From positions 1 to 64,000 of IMG/VR virus record IMGVR_UViG_3300033816_000828: a DNA stretch of 64,000 nt. The stretch is one strand, 5' to 3'. Numbering within the stretch: the first letter of the stretch is position 1; every line of letters starts with the position of its first letter. The notes under the pieces are model-generated. The model worked only from the letters and a program-made list of their open reading frames with translations. It had not been told where the DNA came from and did no database searches. This document shows, one piece after another, positions 9,231-17,281 of the stretch. This DNA comes from a virus. The position numbers and the translations under genes were made by a program.

Positions 9231-10861
9231 TATTTACTATATCCAATAATATCTTTAAATGCATCTGGTAAAGAACTCGAACCCGTTACTCTAACAGTTT
9301 CTATAGATACTTTATTTTTAGCATATGTTTCCAATATTTTAATATAATTTTCAATATTAAAGACAAATTGTTTTGTGCCATTTTGAACAAATCCATCATT
9401 AGCACTCCTAATTAGTTCTTCAATAAAATAAGTATTTTTTAGATACGGCTCTTGAATAATATTATCTATAATATCATATATACAAGTTCTATGATCTGAT
9501 ACTCCACTAATGCTATATGACATATTAATTTGTCTCTGAGGAGCATCCCAAGGAATCTTTGATGAAACATCTACGCTGTCAAATATGGTTTCAAATGTTT
9601 TTGCTGTCTTGTCCCAATGATAATTTTGTAGACATTTTTTTCTACAACCATCGCCTATTTTATTTAATTCGTTTATTGGCATATTCATATACCGTTCTAA
9701 TATAGAGTACAGATGATCATTATTTGGATATGATCTTTTAGCATTAGTTTCTTGCTCTCTAAATACTCTACACACATCAACTAATTCAGCGTTGATATTT
9801 TTTCCAACTTCTCCCATAGCCTCGCTATTTATACTAATAATAGGATTTTTGCATGCGGCAGCTTCTACAGGAGGAATTCCAAAACCTTCACAAATAGCAT
9901 ATTGAACATATACATCAAATAAATTATATATATCGCACAACTGATCCTCTGATACACTATTTCTTAAACTTGCTATAAATGCACTATTTTGATTACAATG
10001 TCTACAAACAGAACGAACACCCTGAAAAACACTAGGAAAAATTTTATGACAATTTTTGCATATGTGTGTTAGTAAAACTTTATCTGCTATTTTATACTCT
10101 AATAGCAGAGACGGAAGATCCCACATTAATGCATCGGGATAAGATGTGTGCAAGTATAATAATATATTCTTATCTAAATTGTTGTGTCTTAATTTACTAA
10201 ATACTTCTAAAATATCAGGAATCAGTTTGCGTTTTTGATTCCTCATTACAGATCCAATAACAAATGAATCTGGAGGTATATCGTATTTAATTTTATGAAA
10301 TCTTTTACTATATCCTATTGGCTTATAAACATTATGATCTACGGCGTCATTAACTATTGGACCAAGATTTTGATGAGGATAATGAAATTTATTAAGCAGA
10401 TCCTGCTTGGCCCATTCGGTATGAAAACATACAAGATCAGCATTACCAAATAGATTCAAGGTTTCCAGTTTTTGTGGAGATGAATCGTAGGTTGGTCCTA
10501 TAATCCAATTATAAAAAGGTCTTAATACTGATGTTTCTTGATATGTAAAATTCCAAAAGTCTCTGATATCAAAAACAATATGAGGCTTAAAATCTAATAA
10601 TACCCAATCAAATACTAATTGTCCAAACTGGTTAGCATCATTACCAATATAGTCTTTATATAATGGATGATTGGTTGGTACGGCCGCCGGATATACTGTC
10701 CAAGGTTCTGTTTTTGATACTGAACTATCTCTATAACAAGATAATTCTGCTATTTCGTATTTGCCAGTATCATGTAATCTTTGTAGAATATTTTTAGTGT
10801 AGTTACCAAATCCAGAAGTAATATGGCTGGATTCTCCACACATAAGTATTCTTTTTTTCAT
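9230..10861 (-). CDS. GT4-family glycosyltransferase with inserted zinc ribbon
   Basis: 543 residues from the chosen ATG (MKKRILMCGESSH); an in-frame start 24 bases upstream would fall inside the ssb terminator. The N-terminal domain opens with a GESSHITSGFGNY loop; the C-terminal domain has FVIGSVMRNQKRK and ICEGFGIPPVEAAACKNP, the GT4 E-x7-E region. Between them, at about 9989-10060, lies CKNC...CRHC, a four-Cys zinc ribbon not usual in GT4 enzymes. About 110 extra residues follow the catalytic region and match nothing I recognise. It is the first gene of the cluster after the terminator. Confidence 0.75.
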   Translation of the reverse strand: MKKRILMCGESSHITSGFGNYTKNILQRLHDTGKYEIAELSCYRDSSVSKTEPWTVYPAAVPTNHPLYKDYIGNDANQFGQLVFDWVLLDFKPHIVFDIRDFWNFTYQETSVLRPFYNWIIGPTYDSSPQKLETLNLFGNADLVCFHTEWAKQDLLNKFHYPHQNLGPIVNDAVDHNVYKPIGYSKRFHKIKYDIPPDSFVIGSVMRNQKRKLIPDILEVFSKLRHNNLDKNILLYLHTSYPDALMWDLPSLLLEYKIADKVLLTHICKNCHKIFPSVFQGVRSVCRHCNQNSAFIASLRNSVSEDQLCDIYNLFDVYVQYAICEGFGIPPVEAAACKNPIISINSEAMGEVGKNINAELVDVCRVFREQETNAKRSYPNNDHLYSILERYMNMPINELNKIGDGCRKKCLQNYHWDKTAKTFETIFDSVDVSSKIPWDAPQRQINMSYSISGVSDHRTCIYDIIDNIIQEPYLKNTYFIEELIRSANDGFVQNGTKQFVFNIENYIKILETYAKNKVSIETVRVTGSSSLPDAFKDIIGYSK

Positions 10862-10883
10862 AAAATCTTTCAGAAAATAATAC

Positions 10884-10911
10884 AAAAAATCCCCGCCGTC
10901 CTAGCGAGGAT
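10884..10911 (-). terminator. Rho-independent terminator after ssb
   Basis: On the minus strand ATCCTCGC, a 7-base loop and GCGGGGAT form an 8-bp GC-rich stem with one G-U pair, followed by five or six T. It lies 20 bases past the ssb stop codon. It is GC-rich against a very AT-rich background, which makes chance unlikely. Confidence 0.85.
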
Positions 10912-10930
10912 CTTTTGTACTTAGATAATT

Positions 10931-11308
10931 TCAGAATGCAGTAACGACTTCTGCTGGTTCCTTATCTTTCTTCTTACCATTACCACGATTTAACTTAGCA
11001 AAATTATTTACTCTAACCTTTAAAGTAGAGTGCTTTACTCCATCCTTTTCCCACGAGTCATTTCGTAAAGATCCTTCAACCATTACAAGATCACCCTTCT
11101 TCAGAGTATCGGCAATTGCTTCGGCACCACTGTCCCAAGCCTCACACTGAACAAAAGTAGTAATTTTATCAGTGTCACCGTTTTGTTTAGTAAACTCTCT
11201 AGAAGTTGCTACTGTAAAATTAACAACAGATGTTGACTTGTTGCTAGCATTAACAGTTCTGAGTTCCGGATCACGAGCCAAATTTCCACGCAAAATAACA
11301 AGATTCAT
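10931..11308 (-). CDS. ssb: Single-stranded DNA-binding protein
   Basis: 125 residues with the bacterial SSB OB-fold: MNLVILRGNLARDPELR at the N-terminus, VVNFTVATSR, then VQCEAWDSGAEAI and KKGDLVMVEGSL. Role: coats single-stranded DNA at the fork and recruits partners. It is shorter than E. coli SSB (178) and lacks the acidic DDDIPF tail, ending in EVVTAF; only the final Phe is kept. So partner binding probably differs. AAGGAGAT sits 6 nt before the ATG, the strongest Shine-Dalgarno in the region. With its own promoter upstream and terminator downstream, it is probably expressed as a short, abundant transcript. Confidence 0.95.
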   Translation of the reverse strand: MNLVILRGNLARDPELRTVNASNKSTSVVNFTVATSREFTKQNGDTDKITTFVQCEAWDSGAEAIADTLKKGDLVMVEGSLRNDSWEKDGVKHSTLKVRVNNFAKLNRGNGKKKDKEPAEVVTAF

Positions 11309-11346
11309 AAATATCTCCTTTTTGAAGTAAAACCAACTCTATAGAT

Positions 11347-11374
11347 ATAGTAGCCACAGACCATGAGGTGTCAA
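11347..11374 (-). promoter_or_regulatory. Sigma70-like promoter for ssb
   Basis: TTGACA (11374-11369) is a perfect -35; 16 bases later TACTAT (11352-11347) is a 4/6 -10. It occupies the gap between the polymerase C-terminal gene and ssb and is followed by the strong ssb ribosome-binding site. Confidence 0.65.
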
Positions 11375-12907
11375 CTAGATTTGCCAACACTTCTTTACAA
11401 AAATTGAGTCTTTATTTTTTGATTGTTCCAAACTAAACATTACAGTATTCCCTTCATATAAGATATTTCTTATGTTATCAAATTCTTTTGGAAATACAAT
11501 AATATCAGCAGAACCTGTTCCATCGCTTATTTTTATAAATGCCATTTCTTGACCAGGGTTTTTTCCCTTTTTTGTTTTTACAATATTAATATTAGCTATT
11601 TCTGATGCTATTAGAATATTTTTAGGTAACACTCTGTCTCTGTTGAGCCTTTGACAGTCACAATTAGCCGCTTCTGTATTTCTGGCGTCTATAATAGAAC
11701 AGGTAATCGCTATTCCTAATAGTTGTTTTTCAGTATTTGCTATCCATTCATAATTATCATCCAAGCTATATGCGGGCGCTTCTAAAGCATTGATCAGTGA
11801 TAATATAACTTCTTTTCTTCTTTTATTTGTACTATCTTTGACCTTATGTAAAATATCAATTAGTGTTGAGTTTAGATCTATATTATTAATAATTATTTCT
11901 TTTTCTCTATTGCTCAGATGTGATATTGTGTCTAAGTAAAATAGGATTTTTTTTCTAGAAATTTTCAAATAATCAAATGCTCCAACAGATATTAAATTTT
12001 TAGCTGCTGTTGAATTGATTTTATCCAGAATCCAGAATAATATCTCGTTTAGGCACATGTTAGATATTTCCAGATTATTGTTTTGGATTATATCCTTAAT
12101 TTTATTAAATACAGACTCTCCAACACCCTTTATATTTGTAAAACCAAAATAAATTATATCATCAATTAATTCAAACTCTTTATTCATTTTGGTGAAATCG
12201 GGTCTGTATATTCTAATATTATGTTCAATAGCATTATTTCCAAGATCGTTGATTTCTCTCATGGGGTCGATTTTATCTTTTGCGAACCTTAAATAAGATG
12301 TAAAAAATTGAAGTGGAAAATGAGCTTTTGCATATGCTGATACATAAGCATTAAGAGCATAACTAATAGCATGACTCTTATTAAAAGAGTATCTTTGACT
12401 TTTTTCTATCCAACTAAATATCTGCTCTGCTTCTGACTCATTAACCATATTAGTCTCTTTGCTTTTTTGTATAAACAAAGTTTTAATCTTGGCCATTTCT
12501 TGCGGATTTTTTTTGCCAATAGCTTTTCTCAACATGTCCGCTTCTGATAAATTGAAACTAGCAATTTTTTGACAAATTTGCATAGCCTGTTCTTGATAAA
12601 CCATTTCCCCGAATGTTTCAGACAAAATGGATTCCAAAGACTCATGAAAGTAGTCGATAGATTCTTTATTATTCTTTTTGTCTATATAATGGTTACTAAC
12701 AGTTTTACCATCCCTAACGGCTTCTAAGCATCCTGGTCTTAGGATACTAATAAGAGCAGCTAACTGCTCAATATTTTGTGGTTTCAGTTTTTTGGACATA
12801 CTTTGTCCAAGTCTGGATTCTAATTGAAAGACACCCTTAGTGTCCCCACTACCAATAAGATCCCATGTTTTTGGACACGATAGATCAATATTTTCAAAGT
12901 CAATCAT
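11375..12907 (-). CDS. dnaE: DNA polymerase III alpha subunit, C-terminal half (split gene)
   Basis: 510 residues beginning in the C-family polymerase palm/fingers region: KGVFQLESRLGQSM, then LISILRPG, VYQEQAMQICQ and SFNKSHAISYALNAY. Residues about 245-265 (GFTNIKGVGESVFNKI) are a helix-hairpin-helix, and residues 425-510 form an OB-fold (AFIKISDGTGSADIIVF). There is no tau-binding domain, so it ends earlier than E. coli DnaE. The catalytic aspartates are in the gene at 13780-15654, so both halves must assemble. It follows the exonuclease gene with a 4-base overlap. No intein sequence borders the break. Confidence 0.9.
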   Translation of the reverse strand: MIDFENIDLSCPKTWDLIGSGDTKGVFQLESRLGQSMSKKLKPQNIEQLAALISILRPGCLEAVRDGKTVSNHYIDKKNNKESIDYFHESLESILSETFGEMVYQEQAMQICQKIASFNLSEADMLRKAIGKKNPQEMAKIKTLFIQKSKETNMVNESEAEQIFSWIEKSQRYSFNKSHAISYALNAYVSAYAKAHFPLQFFTSYLRFAKDKIDPMREINDLGNNAIEHNIRIYRPDFTKMNKEFELIDDIIYFGFTNIKGVGESVFNKIKDIIQNNNLEISNMCLNEILFWILDKINSTAAKNLISVGAFDYLKISRKKILFYLDTISHLSNREKEIIINNIDLNSTLIDILHKVKDSTNKRRKEVILSLINALEAPAYSLDDNYEWIANTEKQLLGIAITCSIIDARNTEAANCDCQRLNRDRVLPKNILIASEIANINIVKTKKGKNPGQEMAFIKISDGTGSADIIVFPKEFDNIRNILYEGNTVMFSLEQSKNKDSIFVKKCWQI

Positions 12908-13614
12908 TGAGCTGAATTTAGAAATGAGTCTTTAAATTTTATTTTGGAACCTACATTACGATGTAGTCGTAAAAATCTAATTAAAATATTTGCACAGTCC
13001 TTAACATCTTTTGTTGCATCATGAGCATTAGTTTTGTCTATACCTAAATAGTCTCTTAGATTATCTAGTGCTAATGATTTAATATCTGATATGTTTTCAA
13101 ACCATAACCAACTAACAGCCATTAAATCTATTTGATCTCTTGGATGAAATAAGTCGGTATTATTTTCTTTATTTGTATTATTGTATTTCTGGCTTAAACG
13201 ATTGATAATTTTCATATCAAATCTAATAATATTATAGCCACAAGCTATAGGAGCAGAAAACTGACTTTTGGATTTTCTAATATTAGTGTGGTAATTGTCC
13301 AAATAATTAACAAATTGATTCCAACTATATTTTTGTTCTGGATATTTTACCCAAGAATCAAATATATTCTCTTTGGTAGTATTTTTAATTTTAGCATGCC
13401 ACTCTAATATATCACTATCATTATAGAGACTGATATCAGGAGTCTTTGTATTTTCTATTCTTTCTGGCCTTAGAAATACATTAAACTCTGAATCTTTTAT
13501 AATTTCTAATCTGTGAGTATCTACAATTACAGCAGATAGCTGAACAGGACTACATACCGACGGATCAGAACCATCGGTTTCAAAATCGAACACACAAATA
13601 TTATTAGTTATCAC
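12904..13614 (-). CDS. DnaQ-like 3'-5' exonuclease (DEDDh)
   Basis: 236 residues with a GTG start. VFDFETDGSDP near residue 9 gives the first DE pair. A central ACGYNIIRFDMKII gives the second Asp, and NAHDATKDVKDC near residue 197 gives the final H-x-x-x-x-D. Known: DEDDh exonucleases proofread for C-family polymerases. The gene lies between the two polymerase halves, overlapping the C-terminal half by 4 bases and the 59-residue gene upstream by 11, so it is very probably the proofreading subunit. No clamp-binding peptide is obvious. Confidence 0.88.
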   Translation of the reverse strand: MITNNICVFDFETDGSDPSVCSPVQLSAVIVDTHRLEIIKDSEFNVFLRPERIENTKTPDISLYNDSDILEWHAKIKNTTKENIFDSWVKYPEQKYSWNQFVNYLDNYHTNIRKSKSQFSAPIACGYNIIRFDMKIINRLSQKYNNTNKENNTDLFHPRDQIDLMAVSWLWFENISDIKSLALDNLRDYLGIDKTNAHDATKDVKDCANILIRFLRLHRNVGSKIKFKDSFLNSAQ

Positions 13615-13783
13615 TATTGATTTTCTCTACTTCTTCAATTGGCTTGATCATTACTTTTTGGTTATTGCTGAGATTAACAGCATTTAAAGTTTTGCAACAT
13701 GATACTTTTTTGGGTTCGGTTTTAGTATATGTTGTATTTTTATATGTAAACTGATCTCCAACTGATAATTCTGAAAATTTCAT
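13604..13783 (-). CDS. 59-residue conserved-looking small protein between polymerase genes
   Basis: Open frame of 59 codons; its ATG overlaps the stop of the upstream polymerase gene as ATGA, and its end overlaps the exonuclease GTG by 11 bases. The protein begins MKFSELSVGDQFTYKN, has SCCKTLNAVN in the middle and ends in an acidic-charged tail. Small phage proteins with a VGD-F-Y opening and an SCC core are familiar to me, without known function. The exact coupling on both sides argues that it is real. It could be a small replisome or regulatory factor. Confidence 0.7.
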   Translation of the reverse strand: MKFSELSVGDQFTYKNTTYTKTEPKKVSCCKTLNAVNLSNNQKVMIKPIEEVEKINSDN

Positions 13784-15654
13784 TTTTTATAACTCCCTAT
13801 TAATTGATTCACAAACATAATTTTGTCTAGCAATGCTATGCCTAGAATATCAAACTTTATTACTCCTAAACCGTCCAAATCATTCATTTCTAAACCAGCA
13901 ATATTTTGATTGGTTTTAGTATCAAAGATCATTGGACAAATTGAACCTAAAGGTTTAGCGGATATTGCCACTCCAGCAGCGTGTTTTGACTGATGAAATT
14001 TGGTTCCCTCCATTCTAATAGCTTGTTCAAACCTTTTGGCAAGTGGACCATTTAATTGTCCGTTTTCGTCAATTTGACACCATTCTTTAAATTTGTCTGG
14101 ATCGTTCTCTAAAGCCCACTTTATAATAGACGCCGATCCTTCTTCTTCTTTAATTTCTTGTAATTCGTCAGCTATTTTAGCCTCGTCAGGAATATGTTTA
14201 GTAATATTATTCATCTCTTCAAAAGATATATTATCATGTACCCTTAAGACTTCTTTTAAAGCCCCTCGTCCTTTGAGAGTATTAAATGTAATCATTTGAG
14301 ATACTTTATCATGACCATATTTGTCTTTAATGTATTGAATAATAGTATCTCTTTGATTAATAGGAACGTCAACGTCAATATCTGGCATGGAGACTCTAGT
14401 TTTGGTATTACGACCAGCATTATAAAATCTTTCAAATAATAAATTATACTTTATAGGATCAATATTTGTAATACCTATTAAGTATGATACCAAGCAACCA
14501 GCAGCACTACCTCTACCCGGCCCAGGAATCCACCCTTTAGACCTCACAAATTCCAATATGTCTCGTACTATTAAAAAGTAGCTGGACAAACCCGCCGTTT
14601 CTAATACCTCTAGTTCGTACTTGATTCTGTCTATATATATTTGTTGATCGTTTTTATCAATTTTTTTGTCTATTTTTTGCTTCCATCCGTCACGGCATAA
14701 TTGTCTTAAATATTCTGATTCATTTTTGAATTCTTTGGGAAATATAAAATTGGGCAAAATATGTTGACCAAGAGGGGAAAATGCTTCACACGCCGAATCT
14801 ATCAAAAAAGTATTTTCTATCTCTTCTGTATCATAAAGCTGAGACACCGTATCATTATCTAATATATGGTATTTATCAGAATTAAAAAAATGATTAAATC
14901 CAGTATCGATATTAGATAAAATCTTTTTAGATATTTCTGGTAGTGTCGTTTTGAGAGAACTGCACAATACTATTCTCTGGTCAACATGGTCATCATTATT
15001 ACAGTAGTAACTATCTATACCAGCAATACGCCTCCAATTTTCTTGTTTGCATAGTAATCGGAATTCTTCCATAACATTTAATTGATTATAATAGTCATTA
15101 AATAATTGTATCTCTATAAACACATTTTCTTCACCAAAAATACTATTCAATTGCTCAATATGATGTTTTGCTATATTTTCCCAATCTAATTTCAATTGAT
15201 TATCAGAGGTTGTATTCTTCCACAAAGAAGATCCATAATATCCAGTAATACATATTAAAGAATCATTATCTACTAATTTTTGTAGATTTTCTAAATCTAT
15301 TCTTGGTTTTTTGTGAAAAAATTGTTCCGAGTTAGTTTGTGATACTATATTAATCAGGCTTTGCCATCCCTTTAGATTTTTACATAAGATAGTAATCTTT
15401 GACAAAGATTCGTTTTCAGTATTTTTTATAGAAGCATCATGATCAGTAATAAAAATTTCACAACCTAAAATTGGTTTAATATTATTTGCTGTCATTTCTT
15501 TATAAAAAGCTATGGCTCCTGAGATATTGCCACTATCTGTTAAGGCGCAACTTTTTATACCAAGAGACAAGCATCTATCAGATATATCTTTAGGTTTAGA
15601 TAAGCCTAATTGTAAACTATAATGAGAATGAACGTGTAATGGAATATATGACAT
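13780..15654 (-). CDS. dnaE: DNA polymerase III alpha subunit, N-terminal half (split gene)
   Basis: 624 residues. The N-terminus YIPLHVHSHYSLQLG is a PHP domain (HxH retained); the usual TDHGN motif reads TDSGN, one metal-ligand-type His lost. The palm follows: GPGRGSAAGCLVSYLIGI, then MPDIDVDVP with the two catalytic Asp, SKHAAGVAIS, and IKFDILG with the third Asp, just before the end. The split thus lies a few residues after the third catalytic Asp, before the FQLESR segment that opens the partner gene. Replicative DNA synthesis is the expected role. C-family polymerases are uncommon in phages and typical of some giant ones. Confidence 0.92.
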   Translation of the reverse strand: MSYIPLHVHSHYSLQLGLSKPKDISDRCLSLGIKSCALTDSGNISGAIAFYKEMTANNIKPILGCEIFITDHDASIKNTENESLSKITILCKNLKGWQSLINIVSQTNSEQFFHKKPRIDLENLQKLVDNDSLICITGYYGSSLWKNTTSDNQLKLDWENIAKHHIEQLNSIFGEENVFIEIQLFNDYYNQLNVMEEFRLLCKQENWRRIAGIDSYYCNNDDHVDQRIVLCSSLKTTLPEISKKILSNIDTGFNHFFNSDKYHILDNDTVSQLYDTEEIENTFLIDSACEAFSPLGQHILPNFIFPKEFKNESEYLRQLCRDGWKQKIDKKIDKNDQQIYIDRIKYELEVLETAGLSSYFLIVRDILEFVRSKGWIPGPGRGSAAGCLVSYLIGITNIDPIKYNLLFERFYNAGRNTKTRVSMPDIDVDVPINQRDTIIQYIKDKYGHDKVSQMITFNTLKGRGALKEVLRVHDNISFEEMNNITKHIPDEAKIADELQEIKEEEGSASIIKWALENDPDKFKEWCQIDENGQLNGPLAKRFEQAIRMEGTKFHQSKHAAGVAISAKPLGSICPMIFDTKTNQNIAGLEMNDLDGLGVIKFDILGIALLDKIMFVNQLIGSYKK

Positions 15655-16691
15655 TATTCACCAGGAGCTTTATAAAATCCAAAAGTGTGATTTGGGTGTT
15701 TATAGTATTTTATCACAGAATCGATTCCTTGCAACTGTACATCATGAGCAATTTGTTCACATTTACACATTGTTTGTCCTTTTGGAGTAGACTCTCCATC
15801 CCTATATTCTTCTAATGGATAAATATTAGTATTTTCAAATGTGGTTTTGCCAAAATGGCATAACTTTTTACACATCCAGCTTTTATTAAGATATGGTCGT
15901 TTCACGGCTTTAATTTTATCAAACTTATCTCTTAGCATTTGTTCAGTTTTTATTAGATCTGATTTTTGGAAACACATAGAAAACGGCCCGCCATCATTTA
16001 TAAAATTGATTGTAATCATAATATTGTCTATATTAGGATATAGATGGCTTACAGCATAATGATATATTCTTAGTTGTGGATCATTTTCGAGACATTCTTG
16101 TGTTTTTTCTTTTCCTGTCGCCCAGTTTAATCTTCTTCCTGTTTTCCAATCTATAATTTCAAAAAAATTATCATCAATTTGTGTGATTAAATCTATCGTG
16201 CCTTTTAAGGCTAAATTTCCTTCTAGTACTCCATCTTCAGTATCATATGAATATTTTGCCCAAGGCTTATCTATGATAAAATCAAAATGTTGTTCTGGAC
16301 AAATTATATTCCGATTGCGAGGATCAAACATACCATTATTAAATTCTAATGTTTTATTAACCCACTTTAAGCAATCTTCCTTATCTTTATCTTTCCATTG
16401 ATGATGACTATTATTTTTTGTGTAATGGTTATATACGATATCAAATATATCTGATATACTATAATTATTAATATTAATTATTCCAGCAATATCATCAGTA
16501 AAAAGAGTATTTTTATTTTGTTCTGTTTGTTTAATAAATGCTAGTATTTCTAGTACTTTATGTACTATGGTTCCCTTATCTGCTTTTTGATTTGATGGAC
16601 CTCTCCACCCAAGCACATACTCTATAAAGTATTGCTGCTCACATAAGCTATGAGTATTGAATGACGAGCTACGAAAATATGTTATTATAAT
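15654..16691 (-). CDS. RecB/Cas4-like PD-(D/E)xK nuclease, apparent non-AUG start
   Basis: The frame contains KGTIDLI and EIIDWKTG, the PD-(D/E)xK core, plus a C-terminal Cys set (MCKKLCHFG, TMCKCEQ) of Cas4/AddB type that may bind an iron-sulfur cluster. The first normal start in frame is a GTG at 16616, but the family's N-terminal segment lies upstream of it: RSSSFNTHSLCEQQYFIEYV, which includes the first Cys. No ATG, GTG or TTG exists between that segment and the upstream stop at 16739. AGAAAGG precedes ATT/ATA codons at 16691-16683, so I place the start there. Probable role: DNA end processing or recombination exonuclease. Confidence 0.7.
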   Translation of the reverse strand: MIITYFRSSSFNTHSLCEQQYFIEYVLGWRGPSNQKADKGTIVHKVLEILAFIKQTEQNKNTLFTDDIAGIININNYSISDIFDIVYNHYTKNNSHHQWKDKDKEDCLKWVNKTLEFNNGMFDPRNRNIICPEQHFDFIIDKPWAKYSYDTEDGVLEGNLALKGTIDLITQIDDNFFEIIDWKTGRRLNWATGKEKTQECLENDPQLRIYHYAVSHLYPNIDNIMITINFINDGGPFSMCFQKSDLIKTEQMLRDKFDKIKAVKRPYLNKSWMCKKLCHFGKTTFENTNIYPLEEYRDGESTPKGQTMCKCEQIAHDVQLQGIDSVIKYYKHPNHTFGFYKAPGE

Positions 16692-17281
16692 TGTAATAAC
16701 CCTTTCTTTTTTAGAAAAGTGAGTATAGCATAATTTTTATCTGATACAGATAAATTGTGGTTATAGACAACCAAGTCAAAATTTTTATGGTTATAGTTTG
16801 TTTGGTCTAATGCTGTTTCACTATCATGGTCAGAGTTGTGTGGATTAAGCATAAGCTTGATAACAATGCCACCAGCCTTTTTAACGGCTTCAACCTCATT
16901 AGGAAATCGACAATCTGCAATAATAGCTAATTTAGGATTTTCTGTCTTAATCTTATTAATAGTGGCTTCGGCCCAGATATTTGGTTTCATTTTTCTAAAA
17001 ATATCGGTACCGACAAACTGCATCACCTCTCTGGCGGTCATTTGTTTTCCGTCCCATTGCAAATCTGTGATTTGATTTTTAAAATTATCATCGCCATAAC
17101 ATTGTTCGTGTGATAATCCTAAAATTTTCATACAAATATCATTTTTTAACGGATCGGCAAAGTTATATATTTTAATTCCTGTACTATTACCAACAACTTT
17201 ATCATAAAAGTCAAGAATCATTTCTGATGATGATGTTTTACCGGATTGTTTTCTTCCGGCAAAAGCAATTATCTGTGTCAT
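16685..17281 (-). CDS. Deoxynucleoside monophosphate kinase
   Basis: 198 residues. IIAFAGRKQSGKTSSSEM is a Walker A loop at the N-terminus; LAIIADCRFPNEVEAVKKAGG near residue 115 is the strand and lid region typical of T4 gp1-type dNMP kinases. FADPLK near 45 and MQFVGTDIFR near 88 fit the substrate-binding part. Role: phosphorylates dNMPs to dNDPs from host DNA breakdown or from dCMP deaminase output. It overlaps the primase by 4 bases upstream and the nuclease gene downstream. Confidence 0.85.
   Translation of the reverse strand: MTQIIAFAGRKQSGKTSSSEMILDFYDKVVGNSTGIKIYNFADPLKNDICMKILGLSHEQCYGDDNFKNQITDLQWDGKQMTAREVMQFVGTDIFRKMKPNIWAEATINKIKTENPKLAIIADCRFPNEVEAVKKAGGIVIKLMLNPHNSDHDSETALDQTNYNHKNFDLVVYNHNLSVSDKNYAILTFLKKKGLLQL

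Noticed and set aside
11375-15654. Split-intein explanation for the divided polymerase
   Set aside because: Neither half carries block A, B, F or G intein residues at the break; the first half simply ends and the second begins with a normal polymerase segment.
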